Source: CAIWHR01 sp963773195 (GTDB lineage Bacteria; Pseudomonadota; Gammaproteobacteria; Burkholderiales; Casimicrobiaceae). Taken from it: DNA of 64,000 nucleotides. The notes beneath the pieces were generated by a model, which ran no database searches, was not told the DNA's origin, and saw only the letters and a list, made by a program, of their open reading frames with translations. The stretch is from the NCBI GenBank assembly GCA_963773195.1, contig CAVZAE010000005.1, forward strand, positions 310,001-374,000. Reading direction: 5' to 3'. The position numbers and the translations under genes are program-made. Of this stretch, positions 20,059 through 29,035 are shown in pieces. Each line of letters starts with the position of its first letter. Within the stretch, counting starts at the first letter, position 1.

Positions 20059-21120
20059 ATGGTGCCGCACCGCCCCCTGCGCCTGTTCATCAGTTCCATC
20101 CTGCTCATCACATCGACGCTTGCGTGCGCAACGGCTCCGCGTACGTTCGTCGCGTCATTCGGCGACGACACACATCCGTGCTCCATCGCCCAGCCGTGCC
20201 GCGGGTTTGTCGTGGCGGTCTCCAAGACAAATCCGGGCGGCGAGGTGATCGTGCTCGACTCGGCCGGCTACGGCACCGTGACGATCAGCAAGTCAGTCTC
20301 GATCATCGCGCCACCGGGTATCTACGCCGGAATCAGCGTCGGTGCGGGCGACGGCATCACGATCAACGCACCCGGCGCGACCGTCGTGCTGCGCGGGCTG
20401 TCGATCAACGGCCAGGGAGGAGCGAATGGCATCCTGGTGCAGCAGGCCGCACGCGTTCGCGTCGAGAGTTGCGTCGTCTCGAACATGGGAGCGCAAGGCA
20501 TCTACCACCAGGCCAATAACGCGGAAGTGATCGTGCTCGACACGATTGCGCGCGACAACGGAGACGGCGGGATCGCGCTGGTTGCCTTCAACGCGTCGAT
20601 CGTGCTCGACCACGTGCGCAGCGAGCACAATGTCAACGCCGGCTTCTACATTGCGCCCGTAGTGCCAGCTCTCTTTGCCAAGGCGACGATTACCGACAGC
20701 CTCTTCGCCAACAACGGCGGCAACGGCATCTGGGCCGATTCCGTTGGCTCCGCGCAAACGTGGGTGACGGTGGAGCGAACCACGGTGACGGGCAATCTCG
20801 GCGGCGGAATCAACGCGACGTCGGCTGCTTCCGATTCGGTCGTGTTCCTTACGGTGATACGCAGCACGTTCACCGGGAATCAACCGTTCGGAATTCATGC
20901 GTTGGGCATTGTGCCCGGCTTCGTGGCCGGTGATTTCGCCGAGAACTCCGTCGGCGCCGACGGGATTAATATCGATGGCACCGGCTCCCATGGCGACGTG
21001 AGCGGCAACATGGGCAAGTTGATTTGCGATAACGGCGCGCACCTGACATCGTTCGGGGACAATCGCCTGGGCGGGCTCAGTCTGGGTGCATGCAGTTTGT
21101 TCCACGCGAACCAATTTTAG
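20059..21120 (+). CDS. Secreted right-handed parallel beta-helix repeat protein
   Basis: A 353-aa exported protein. A signal peptide covers residues 1 to about 25 (hydrophobic LFISSILLITSTLAC). The next segment, TFVASFGDDTHPCSIAQPCRGF, has two cysteines likely to form a disulfide. From ~60 to 330 the chain is made of short Asn/Gly/Thr-rich rungs (GITINAPGATVVLRGLSIN, SLFANNGGNGI, STFTGNQPFGI), the pattern of pectate-lyase-like beta helices. Two further Cys are near the end. I see no catalytic signature, so binding or an orphan glycan-acting role are both possible. ATG 20059 has GGAGGAAC upstream. Its 3' end lies 14 nt from the end of the convergent liu operon. Confidence 0.72.
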   Translation: MVPHRPLRLFISSILLITSTLACATAPRTFVASFGDDTHPCSIAQPCRGFVVAVSKTNPGGEVIVLDSAGYGTVTISKSVSIIAPPGIYAGISVGAGDGITINAPGATVVLRGLSINGQGGANGILVQQAARVRVESCVVSNMGAQGIYHQANNAEVIVLDTIARDNGDGGIALVAFNASIVLDHVRSEHNVNAGFYIAPVVPALFAKATITDSLFANNGGNGIWADSVGSAQTWVTVERTTVTGNLGGGINATSAASDSVVFLTVIRSTFTGNQPFGIHALGIVPGFVAGDFAENSVGADGINIDGTGSHGDVSGNMGKLICDNGAHLTSFGDNRLGGLSLGACSLFHANQF

Positions 21121-21134
21121 GTCGCTGTGTTGGG

Positions 21135-21812
21135 CTACTGCGCCGTGCCCACGACGCGCGTCTTTCGCTTGGCAGACGGCGGCGCCTCCGGCCGCGTCGC
21201 GCCCAGCGGTAACTCTGCGACACGCGCGTACTCCGGATCGGTGAAGCGACATCCTGCGGCGGCGTAGTCGGCGGCCATCGCCGTCGCGTCCGCCCCCCAG
21301 AACAGCGCATCGCCAAGCGCGAGCGTCGGCACGCCGAAGACGCCGCGCGCGATCGCTTCATCGGTGTTTCTGCGCAATTCGTTCTTTACCTCCTGCGTCG
21401 CGATCAATCGGTCCGCATCGGGCAACGCGAGGTCGTGGACAAGCTCTGCCCATTCGATTGGCAGGTCGGGCAGCCGGCCGTCGCGCCAGACGAAACGGAA
21501 TATTCGGTGCACAGCGTCTGCCGAGCAGTCGCACGCGATCGCGAGTCGCAGCAGCGGCAGCGGATTGAACGGATGCTCGTGCGGGAACTTGAGCGCAATG
21601 CCGAGCTTCCGCGCCTGCCACACGCAGAAGCGGTAGGTGAACGTGCGCTTCGCCGGAATCTCGGCCGGGCCTTTCTGCCCGTTCGCGGAGAGCACCGCGG
21701 CGAAAAGCACGGGGCGATAGCGGATCACGATCCGCGGCGCCAGCGTTCCAAGCTGCTCGCTCTGGAGATACGCGAACGGCGAGACGAAGTCGAAATACCA
21801 GTCGGCGATCAT
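21135..21812 (-). CDS. DSBA-like thioredoxin-fold protein, 2-hydroxychromene-2-carboxylate isomerase family
   Basis: The last gene of the long - strand catabolic operon (225 aa). The N terminus WYFDFVSPFAYLQSEQL matches HCCA isomerases and kappa-class GSTs, in which the Ser of SP binds glutathione. The C-terminal signature ARGVFGVPTLALGDALFWG is also characteristic. It is homologous to the gene at 29677, though divergent in the middle. In naphthalene degradation the family isomerises an aromatic intermediate with glutathione; here the substrate is unknown and could be an acyl-CoA-derived aldehyde or quinone. The ATG overlaps the preceding DUF1289 stop by 4 nt. Confidence 0.75.
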   Translation of the reverse strand: MIADWYFDFVSPFAYLQSEQLGTLAPRIVIRYRPVLFAAVLSANGQKGPAEIPAKRTFTYRFCVWQARKLGIALKFPHEHPFNPLPLLRLAIACDCSADAVHRIFRFVWRDGRLPDLPIEWAELVHDLALPDADRLIATQEVKNELRRNTDEAIARGVFGVPTLALGDALFWGADATAMAADYAAAGCRFTDPEYARVAELPLGATRPEAPPSAKRKTRVVGTAQ

Positions 21813-22024
21813 CGGGACTCCGTCGGGCCGAAACGCGCGCGGCGCGCCGGCAGCTCGGCCATGACCGCGCGTCGTGCGTCGTGGCCGAGCACGCTCCACG
21901 CGGCGATCTCGTCGAGCGTACGGAAGCAGCCACGGCAGAAGCCGGCGTGCACATCCATCTCGCAGATGCTTACGCAGGGCGTGACGATCGGCACCGCCGC
22001 ACTCGGAGTTGCAGCCTCGCTCAC
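21809..22024 (-). CDS. Small DUF1289 cysteine-rich protein
   Basis: A 71-aa protein of unknown function, too short to stand out without its motif. After a ~14-residue leader comes TPCVSICEMDVHAGFCRGCFRT-type sequence (four cysteines, likely a metal site), followed by LDEIAAW, the hallmark of DUF1289. The GTG start at 22024 overlaps the stop of the HMG-CoA lyase gene, and its own stop overlaps the next ATG. It is therefore translationally coupled on both sides. DUF1289 genes often accompany catabolic or iron-related genes; no role is proven. Confidence 0.78.
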   Translation of the reverse strand: MSEAATPSAAVPIVTPCVSICEMDVHAGFCRGCFRTLDEIAAWSVLGHDARRAVMAELPARRARFGPTESR

Positions 22025-22965
22025 GGCGCCACCGACTGCGGCGATTTGGCGTCGAGCGCGCGAGCGACGCGCGATACCGGAGCACGGCCCAGCGCGTCCG
22101 AGATGAAGCGACCCGCGGCGCGCAGCTTCGCCATGTCGACGCCCGTCTCGATGCCGAGACCCTCGAGCAGGTAGAGCACGTCCTCGCTCGCGAGGTTGCC
22201 GGTCGCGCCCTTCGCGTACGGACAGCCGCCGAGCCCCGCAACCGAGCAATCGAACGTCGAGATCCCCATTTCCATCGCCGCGTACACGTTGGCGAGCGCC
22301 TGGCCGTAGGTGTCGTGAAAGTGCCCGGCGAGCTCGCCCACGGGGACGCGCTCGGCCACCTTCAACACGAGTGCCTGCGTCTTACCGGCCGTGCCCACAC
22401 CGATCGTGTCGCCCAGCGAGACCTCGTAGGCGCCCATGCGATGGAGCGCTTCCGCCACGTCGGCGACCTTCGCCGACGCCACTTCGCCTTCGTACGGGCA
22501 TCCGAGCACGCACGAGATGTAGCCGCGCACGCGCACTCCGTTCGCGGCCGCCGCGGCGAACACCGGCTGCGCACGCTCTAGGCTCTCGGCGATCGTGCAG
22601 TTGATGTTCTTCCTCGAGAATGTCTCCGACGCAGCGACGAACACGGCGACCTCGTCGGCGTTCGCGGCGAGCGCCGCTTCGAAGCCTTTGAGGTTGGGGG
22701 TGAGCACTGGATATCGGACACCCTCCTTGCGCCGGATGCCGGCCATCACCGCCGCCGCATCGGCCATCTGCGGAACCCATTTGGCCGAGACGAACGCGGT
22801 CGCCTCAACTGCCGGAAAGCCCGCGTCCGACAACCGGTCGATCAGCGCGATCTTGGTCTCCGTCGGGACGGTCGCCTTCTCGTTCTGCAGGCCGTCGCGC
22901 GGACCGACCTCGACCAGCCGCACGCGGCGCGGCAGCTTCGCTTGGGTTCCAGGGGGCGCAGTCAT
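22021..22965 (-). CDS. liuE: Hydroxymethylglutaryl-CoA lyase
   Basis: Cleaves HMG-CoA to acetyl-CoA and acetoacetate, the last step of leucine degradation (314 aa; also called mvaB or hmgL). The TIM-barrel starts with RLVEVGPRDGLQNE, where the Arg-Asp pair binds substrate and metal. Metal and active-site elements follow: HFHDTYGQALAN, and the flexible catalytic-Cys loop SVAGLGGCPYAKGATGN. The length fits the bacterial family. It sits 4 nt after the ghrA-like gene inside the 17-gene operon with liuA, B, C and D. Confidence 0.94.
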   Translation of the reverse strand: MTAPPGTQAKLPRRVRLVEVGPRDGLQNEKATVPTETKIALIDRLSDAGFPAVEATAFVSAKWVPQMADAAAVMAGIRRKEGVRYPVLTPNLKGFEAALAANADEVAVFVAASETFSRKNINCTIAESLERAQPVFAAAAANGVRVRGYISCVLGCPYEGEVASAKVADVAEALHRMGAYEVSLGDTIGVGTAGKTQALVLKVAERVPVGELAGHFHDTYGQALANVYAAMEMGISTFDCSVAGLGGCPYAKGATGNLASEDVLYLLEGLGIETGVDMAKLRAAGRFISDALGRAPVSRVARALDAKSPQSVAP

Positions 22966-22969
22966 GTCC

Positions 22970-23890
22970 TCAGTAGCCGCGATGCCGGTCGACGATGCCG
23001 GTAATGGTCTCGCCCCGCTCCAGCCGTCGGATCTTGGCCGCGACTTGGGCGACCGACTCCCGAATCAGCGTCACGGCGGAGACGTGCGGCGTCACCGTGA
23101 TCCGCGGATGATGCCAGAACACGTGCTCCGGCGGCAGCGGCTCCACGCGGAAGACGTCGAGCGTCGCGCTTGCGAGGTACTTCTCGTCGAGGAGCGCAAT
23201 CAGGTCGGCGTCGACGACGATCTCGCCGCGTGCCATGTTGATCACGTGCGCGCCGTGCGGAAGCTGCGACAGCGCGGCGCGGTCGAGCAACCCGCTCGTT
23301 TGCGGTGTCAGCGGCAGCGTGCAGACAAGGGCACGCGAGGCCGCCAGGAACGACGCGAATTCGTCGCGACCGTAGGCGGCAACGCCGGGCAGCGCCTTGC
23401 GGCTGCGGCTCCAACCCGCAAGCGGGAATCCGAACGGTGCGAGCGCCGCCGCGATCGCCCGGCCGAGCACACCGCAGCCCAGGAGACCCACGCCGAATTC
23501 CGTCTTCGGGAGGCGCTCCCGTGGATGCCATCGGGCCTCTCGTTGCTGGGCGGCGTAGACGTCGGCTTCGCGGTAGGCGCGCAGCACCGCCAGCGTCGCG
23601 TACTCAGCCATCTGTTCGGCCATGCCTGCGTCCTCGAGCCGGATCACCGGCACACCACGCGGCAATGTTGGCACCGCAAGCAGCGCGTCGACGCCCGCAC
23701 CTAGGTTGAAGATCGCCTTGGTCGGCTGGACCCGTACAAAGAGGTCGTCGGGAGGTCGCCAGACACACGCGTACGCGGGATCGGGCGGACCGTCGGGCCA
23801 TACGGCGATTGCAGCCTCGGGCAACGCCTCCGCAAGTGCATTTCGCCACGCGTCGGCAGCGCGCCCGGGCATTTGCAGCAGGAGATCCAC
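22970..23890 (-). CDS. D-isomer-specific 2-hydroxyacid dehydrogenase, GhrA-like
   Basis: An NAD(P)-dependent reductase (306 aa) resembling glyoxylate/hydroxypyruvate reductase A. The cofactor-binding motif GVGLLGCGVLGRAIA lies at about residue 132. INMARGEIVVDADLI and the catalytic region DVFRVEPLPPEHVFWHHPRITVTPHVSA, with Arg, Glu and His residues, are typical. Being in the liu operon suggests that it reduces a 2-keto acid linked to branched-chain catabolism, for example 2-ketoisocaproate, but the family has broad specificity and this is only context. Confidence 0.82.
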   Translation of the reverse strand: MDLLLQMPGRAADAWRNALAEALPEAAIAVWPDGPPDPAYACVWRPPDDLFVRVQPTKAIFNLGAGVDALLAVPTLPRGVPVIRLEDAGMAEQMAEYATLAVLRAYREADVYAAQQREARWHPRERLPKTEFGVGLLGCGVLGRAIAAALAPFGFPLAGWSRSRKALPGVAAYGRDEFASFLAASRALVCTLPLTPQTSGLLDRAALSQLPHGAHVINMARGEIVVDADLIALLDEKYLASATLDVFRVEPLPPEHVFWHHPRITVTPHVSAVTLIRESVAQVAAKIRRLERGETITGIVDRHRGY

Positions 23891-23900
23891 CGGCGTCGAG

Positions 23901-25910
23901 TCACGCCTCGTCGAGGTCGACCAAGGCCGCGCCCTCGGCGACGCGGTCGCCGGCGCGGTAGTGGACCGCCGCGACGACGCCCGTCGCCGGTGCGACGATC
24001 GTGTGCTCCATCTTCATCGCCTCGAGGATCACGAGCGGCGCGCCGCGCGCGACCTTGTCGCCTGGCTTGACAGGCACGGCGACGACAGTGCCGGACATCG
24101 GCGCGGTCAGATGCCCGCCGCGTTGCTCCTCTTCGCCCGCATGCGCGAGCGGGTCAGCGAGCACGAGCTTCCGGTGCAGGCCGCGGCAGAATACATGCCG
24201 CTCCTCGCCGTTGCGCACGACGGTTGCGTGGAACTCCGCGCCGCCAGCCGCGATATCGAGGCGGCGATCGTGCGCCTCGACCGTCGCCACGATCTCGCCC
24301 GACGGCAGCGTGACCCGCCATGGCGCGCCATCGCCACGCACCTCGACCTCGTGGCGCGCCTCGCCCTCGGTGAAGGTGTACGCGATCGCATGCCGATCGG
24401 TGCCGGGCCACCACGAATCGACGGCGTGCCAGGGCGAGTGCGGATCGCTCGACGCCGCGGCCTCGGCGCCGCACGATCTGGAGACCGCCAACGTCTCGGC
24501 CAGCGCCGCAGCGACGAGAACATCGTCCGGCATCGGTGGCGCCGGCGGGAACAACGTCGCGTGGTGCCGCGCGATGAGACCTGTGTCGATGCGACCGCTC
24601 GCGAACGCGTCGTGCGCGACCACGCGCGAAAGAAAAGCGACGTTGGTGGCCACACCCACGATCTCATACGCAGCGAGCGCTTCGGATAGCTTCCGCAGTG
24701 CCGCGGGGCGATCCTCGCCGTGGACGATGAGCTTGGCGATCATCGGATCGTAGTACGGCGTGATTTCGTCGCCCGCGCACACGCCGGTGTCGACCCGCAC
24801 GTCCACGTCCGTTGGCGGTGCTGCCAGGTGCACGAGCCTGCCGATCGACGGCAGAAATCCGCGCTCGGGATCCTCGGCGTAGATGCGCGCCTCGATGGCG
24901 TGACCGGCGATCGCAAGCTGGTCCTGTGTCCTCGGCAGCGGCTCGCCCGCGGCCACGCGCAATTGCCACTCGACCAGGTCGCAGCCCGTGATCATCTCGG
25001 TGACCGGGTGCTCGACCTGCAGCCGCGTGTTCATTTCCATGAAGTAGAACGCGCCGTCGCGAGCGAACGATTCCGCCGCGATGAATTCGACGGTGCCCGC
25101 GCCGACGTAGCCTATTGCCTTGGCCGCTGCGACGGCAGCCTCGCCCATCGCACGCCGCTGCTCGGGCTTCATTCCCGGCGCCGGCGCTTCCTCCAGCACC
25201 TTCTGATGACGACGCTGCACCGAGCAGTCGCGCTCGAACAGGTATACCGCGTTGCCAAGCGTATCCGCGAAGACCTGGATCTCGATGTGGCGCGACGCGG
25301 TCAGATATTTCTCGAGCAGCACGCGGTCGTCGCCGAACGCCGATTGCGCCTCGCGTTGCGCCGATGCGAGCGCCGCGACGAACCCGTCGGGCGCGTCGAC
25401 GATCTTCATCCCCTTGCCGCCGCCGCCCGCCGTCGCCTTGATCAGCACGGGGTAACCGATCGTTGCCGCCTCCGCCGCAAGCAGCGTCGGATTCTGGTCG
25501 TCGCCGTGATAGCCGGGGACGAGCGGAACCCTTGCCCCGCCCATGATCCGCTTCGCCGCCGACTTGGAGCCCATCGCGGCGATCGCCGCGGGCGGCGGGC
25601 CGATGAACACGACGCCCGCGCGCGCGCATGCCGCAGCGAAGAGCTCGTTCTCCGAGAGGAAGCCGTAACCCGGATGGATGGCCTGCGCGCCGGACTTCTT
25701 CGCGATGGCGATGATCGCGTCGCCGTCGAGGTAGCTCTCGCGCGGTGGCGGCGGGCCCAGCCGGTAGGCTTCGTCGCAGGCCTCGACGTGGAGCGCGTGC
25801 GCATCGGCGTCCGAGTACACGGCCACGGTGCGAATGCCCATGCGCCGCGCCGTGCGGGCGACCCGGCACGCGATTTCGCCGCGGTTCGCGATCAGGATCT
25901 TGTCAAACAT
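23901..25910 (-). CDS. liuD: Methylcrotonyl-CoA carboxylase, biotin carboxylase/carrier subunit
   Basis: The alpha subunit (669 aa) of the enzyme that carboxylates 3-methylcrotonyl-CoA in leucine breakdown. Domains in order: biotin carboxylase N-terminal (KILIANRGEIACRV), ATP-grasp (GGGGKGMKIV at ~165, ERDCSVQRRHQKVLEEAPAP), BC C-terminal (RLQVEHPVTEMITG), a linker, and the biotinyl domain with EAMKMEHTIVAP near residue 635. Acetyl-, propionyl- and methylcrotonyl-CoA carboxylase alpha subunits are similar; the partner liuB, liuC and liuE genes in the same operon support methylcrotonyl-CoA. Its start overlaps the DUF4126 gene by 8 nt. Confidence 0.93.
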   Translation of the reverse strand: MFDKILIANRGEIACRVARTARRMGIRTVAVYSDADAHALHVEACDEAYRLGPPPPRESYLDGDAIIAIAKKSGAQAIHPGYGFLSENELFAAACARAGVVFIGPPPAAIAAMGSKSAAKRIMGGARVPLVPGYHGDDQNPTLLAAEAATIGYPVLIKATAGGGGKGMKIVDAPDGFVAALASAQREAQSAFGDDRVLLEKYLTASRHIEIQVFADTLGNAVYLFERDCSVQRRHQKVLEEAPAPGMKPEQRRAMGEAAVAAAKAIGYVGAGTVEFIAAESFARDGAFYFMEMNTRLQVEHPVTEMITGCDLVEWQLRVAAGEPLPRTQDQLAIAGHAIEARIYAEDPERGFLPSIGRLVHLAAPPTDVDVRVDTGVCAGDEITPYYDPMIAKLIVHGEDRPAALRKLSEALAAYEIVGVATNVAFLSRVVAHDAFASGRIDTGLIARHHATLFPPAPPMPDDVLVAAALAETLAVSRSCGAEAAASSDPHSPWHAVDSWWPGTDRHAIAYTFTEGEARHEVEVRGDGAPWRVTLPSGEIVATVEAHDRRLDIAAGGAEFHATVVRNGEERHVFCRGLHRKLVLADPLAHAGEEEQRGGHLTAPMSGTVVAVPVKPGDKVARGAPLVILEAMKMEHTIVAPATGVVAAVHYRAGDRVAEGAALVDLDEA

Positions 25911-26547
25911 CGGCCGATCCTCTCGCCGCCCCGCCGTTGCTGCGGCCGGTCAGCTTGCGCAACAGCGCGCGGATCACGCGCGCGAGCTTTGCGATCAGCC
26001 AGATCGTGAATGCAACGAGCAGGACCAGCACGACCAGCGCGGCGATCGGATACGCGAAGACGAGCCACAAGACCGTCCCTACCGCGAGATCCTCGCCGAA
26101 CGACGCGGCCCAGTTCGAGAACGGCTCGGGCGACGTGTTGATCACCGCGCGGCTTCCGGCCTTGGCGAAATGACTGCCGGCTGCGAGCGAGCCACCGAGG
26201 ATCGCCGCGGCGAGCGTCGCGGCCGCCGACGAGTCTCCGAACACCGATGCCGCGAGTGCCGCGCCGGCCGGAATCCGGATGAACGTGTGGACGACGTCCC
26301 ACGCGGTATCGACGCCCGGGATCTTGTCGGCGAAGAACTCGACGCAGAACATGAAGCCCGCGGCCGCGAGCACCCACGGATGCGCCAGCGCGGCGAGACC
26401 CCCCGGCAGCTCGATCCAGTGGAGGTAGCCGAGTCCGCCCAGCACGAACAGCACCGCATACAACCGGATGCCGGACGCCCAGCCCACTGCGGCAGCGAGC
26501 GCGACGAGCTGCCAGGTATCGAAATGTTCGAGGCCGGGAAGGGTCAC
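25903..26547 (-). CDS. DUF4126 integral membrane protein
   Basis: A 214-aa protein with several hydrophobic segments: WQLVALAAAVGWASGIRLYAVLF near the start, an AAATLAAAILGGSLAAGSHFAKAGSRA segment, and a strongly hydrophobic helix pair near the C terminus (YPIAALVVLVLLVAFTIWLI). The SGIRLYAVLF and HFAKAGSRAVINTSPEP patterns are characteristic of DUF4126, whose function is unknown. GTG 26547 lies 4 nt after the liuC stop and the gene overlaps liuD, so it is embedded between two core leucine-catabolic genes. A transport or membrane-scaffold role is speculation. Confidence 0.8.
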   Translation of the reverse strand: MTLPGLEHFDTWQLVALAAAVGWASGIRLYAVLFVLGGLGYLHWIELPGGLAALAHPWVLAAAGFMFCVEFFADKIPGVDTAWDVVHTFIRIPAGAALAASVFGDSSAAATLAAAILGGSLAAGSHFAKAGSRAVINTSPEPFSNWAASFGEDLAVGTVLWLVFAYPIAALVVLVLLVAFTIWLIAKLARVIRALLRKLTGRSNGGAARGSADV

Positions 26548-26551
26548 GGGA

Positions 26552-27412
26552 TCAGGTCGCGCCGCCGTCGGGCGCCCATGCGGCACGCCGCTTGCCCAAG
26601 AACGCGGCGACGCCTTCCTTGGCTTCGGGTGAAGCGCGGACCTTCGCGATCCGTGCCGCCGTGTCCGCAATGACGCCGTCGTCGATGGGTCGGTGTGCGA
26701 CCGCCCGGATCAGCGCCTTCGACTCGGCCTGGGCGTGGGGTCCCGCGAGGAACAGCGCACCCAGGAGCTCGTTGACGCGGTTGTCGAGCTCGCCCGGGAG
26801 CACGAGGTCATGCACGAGCCCGATCCGGTAGGCCTCCGCCGCTTCGAAGCGCTCGGCCGTGAGGAAATAGCGTCGCGCCATGCGCCCGCCGATGGCCTCG
26901 ACGACGTACGGGCTGATCGTCGCCGGGATCATACCGAGCCTCGCTTCCGACAGCGCGAAGGTCGCCTGCTGCGAGGCGATCGCGATGTCGCAGCACGCAA
27001 CGAGGCCGACGCCGCCCCCGAACGCCGCGCCGTGGACCCGCGCGATCGTCGGCTTGGGCATGCGGTAGAGCGTGCGCAGCATGTGGGCGAGCGCCATCGC
27101 GTCGGCCAGGTTCTCGGCATGGCCGTAACCCGCCATGCGCTTCATCCAGTTGAGATCGGCGCCGGCACAGAAGCTCGGACCCGCGCCCAGCAGCACGACG
27201 GCGCGCACATCGTCGTCGCGCTCGAGCGCCGCCAACGCGCGGGTGGTCTCGGCGATCAAGGTTTCGTCGAACGCGTTGTGCACCTCGGGCCGGGCGAGCA
27301 CGAGGAGTCCGACGCCATTGCGGACCTCGAGCTCGAGCGAGGTGTACTTCACGGTCCGGCGCGCCGGTTTGGTCGCGCTCGACCGCTTCGCCCTGGGCTT
27401 TGTCGTCGCCAT
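26552..27412 (-). CDS. liuC: Methylglutaconyl-CoA hydratase, enoyl-CoA hydratase family
   Basis: Hydrates 3-methylglutaconyl-CoA to HMG-CoA in leucine degradation (286 aa). After a basic 20-residue leader, the crotonase fold shows LARPEVHNAFDETLI, the oxyanion-hole segment GAGPSFCAGADLNWMKRM, and GAAFGGGVGLVACCDIAIAS with ALSEARLGMIPATISPYV. Enoyl-CoA hydratases are hard to assign by sequence; the position between liuB (7 nt) and liuD supports methylglutaconyl-CoA as substrate. ATG 27412 is used because further upstream the frame runs into liuB. Confidence 0.9.
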   Translation of the reverse strand: MATTKPRAKRSSATKPARRTVKYTSLELEVRNGVGLLVLARPEVHNAFDETLIAETTRALAALERDDDVRAVVLLGAGPSFCAGADLNWMKRMAGYGHAENLADAMALAHMLRTLYRMPKPTIARVHGAAFGGGVGLVACCDIAIASQQATFALSEARLGMIPATISPYVVEAIGGRMARRYFLTAERFEAAEAYRIGLVHDLVLPGELDNRVNELLGALFLAGPHAQAESKALIRAVAHRPIDDGVIADTAARIAKVRASPEAKEGVAAFLGKRRAAWAPDGGAT

Positions 27413-27419
27413 TTTCCCC

Positions 27420-29027
27420 TCACATCCGGAACAGGCCGAACGTCGTCGCCTCGATCGGCCGGTTGAGCGACGCCGAGATCGCGAGCCCCAGCACGCGGCG
27501 CGTGTCCGCCGGATCGATGATCCCGTCGTCCCACAGCCGCGCGCTGGCGAAATAGGGATGCCCTTCCATCTCGTACTGGGCGCGGATCGGCGCGCGGAAC
27601 GCTTCCTCCTCCTCGACGCTCCACGTCTTGCCGGAGGCCTCGATCGCATCGCGGCGCACCGTCGCGAGCACCGTCGCCGCCTGCTCGCCCCCCATGACCG
27701 AGATTCGTGCGTTCGGCCACATCCACAGGAAGCGCGGCGAGAACGCGCGGCCGCACATTCCGTAGTTGCCCGCGCCATAGCTGCCGCCGATGATCACCGT
27801 GAACTTCGGTACCTGCGCACATGAAACCGCGGTCACCATCTTGGCGCCGTCGCGCGCGATGCCCCCCGCCTCGTATTTCTGGCCGACCATGAAGCCCGTC
27901 ACGTTCTGCAGGAACACGAGCGGGATCTTGCGCTGCGCGCAGAGCTCGATGAAGTGCGAGCCCTTCAACGCCGACTCGGAGAAGAGGATCCCGTTGTTGG
28001 CGACGATGCCGACTGGGTAACCGAGGATCCGCGCGAAACCGGTGACGAGCGTCGTCCCGTAGCGGGCCTTGAACTCGTCGAAGTCGCTCGCATCGACGAT
28101 CCGCGCGACGACCTCCCGCACGTCATACGGCTTGCGGATGTCGGCGTTGATCACGCCGTAGAGTTCGTCGGCGGCATACTTCGGTTGCAGCGGTGCGGCA
28201 ACCTCGAGGTCAACGTGCTTCGGCCGGTTCAGGTGCCCGACGATCCGCCGTGCGAGCGCGAGCGCATGATGATCGTTGAGCGCGAGGTGGTCGGCCACGC
28301 CGGACACGCGTGTATGAACGTCGGCGCCACCCAGCTCCTCGGCGGAAACGATCTCGCCCGTCGCCGCCTTCACCAGCGGGGGACCGCCGAGGAAGATCGT
28401 CCCCTGGTTCCTGACGATGATCGATTCGTCGGCCATCGCCGGAACGTAGGCGCCGCCCGCAGTGCACGAGCCCATGACGACGGCGATCTGGGGAATCCCG
28501 AGCGCCGACATCGTCGCCTGGTTGTAAAAGATGCGGCCGAAGTGGTCGCGGTCCGGAAACACGTCGACCTGGTTCGGCAGGTTCGCGCCGCCCGAGTCGA
28601 CGAGGTAGACACACGGCAGCCGGTTCTCGCGCGCGATCTCCTGCGCCCGCACGTGCTTTTTCACTGTGATCGGGTAGTACGTGCCGCCTTTGACGGTCGC
28701 ATCGTTGCAGACAATCACGCATTCGCGGCCGGCGATGCGCCCGATACCGGTGATGATGCCGGCCGCCGCGATGTTGTCCCCGTACATCCCGTGCGCGGCG
28801 AGCTGCGAGAACTCGAGGAACGGCGAGCCCGGGTCGACCAGCGCACCCACGCGATCGCGCGGCAGGAGCTTGCCGCGCGCTGTATGCTTCGCGCGCGGTC
28901 CCGCGCCGCCGCCCTGCTCGACTGCCGCAATCTTCGCCCGCAGGTCGGCGACCAGCGCTGCCATCGCGTCGCGGTTCCGCGCGAAGGTCGCCTCGCGTGG
29001 ATCGAGCTTCGATGCGATGACGGGCAT
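27420..29027 (-). CDS. liuB: Methylcrotonyl-CoA carboxylase, carboxyltransferase subunit
   Basis: The beta subunit (535 aa) that moves the carboxyl group from biotin to 3-methylcrotonyl-CoA. Two crotonase-like halves are seen: KLLPRDRVGALVDPGSPFLE with the CoA-binding DSGGANLPNQ and MGSCTAGGAYVPAM, then the second half with GILFSESALKGSHFIELC, FLQNVTGFMVGQKYE and GSYGAGNYGMCGRAFSPRF. The NLPNQVDVFPD segment favours methylcrotonyl- over propionyl-CoA carboxylase. ATG 29027 is 8 nt after the GST stop. Confidence 0.95.
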   Translation of the reverse strand: MPVIASKLDPREATFARNRDAMAALVADLRAKIAAVEQGGGAGPRAKHTARGKLLPRDRVGALVDPGSPFLEFSQLAAHGMYGDNIAAAGIITGIGRIAGRECVIVCNDATVKGGTYYPITVKKHVRAQEIARENRLPCVYLVDSGGANLPNQVDVFPDRDHFGRIFYNQATMSALGIPQIAVVMGSCTAGGAYVPAMADESIIVRNQGTIFLGGPPLVKAATGEIVSAEELGGADVHTRVSGVADHLALNDHHALALARRIVGHLNRPKHVDLEVAAPLQPKYAADELYGVINADIRKPYDVREVVARIVDASDFDEFKARYGTTLVTGFARILGYPVGIVANNGILFSESALKGSHFIELCAQRKIPLVFLQNVTGFMVGQKYEAGGIARDGAKMVTAVSCAQVPKFTVIIGGSYGAGNYGMCGRAFSPRFLWMWPNARISVMGGEQAATVLATVRRDAIEASGKTWSVEEEEAFRAPIRAQYEMEGHPYFASARLWDDGIIDPADTRRVLGLAISASLNRPIEATTFGLFRM

Positions 29028-29035
29028 GGCGGCGG

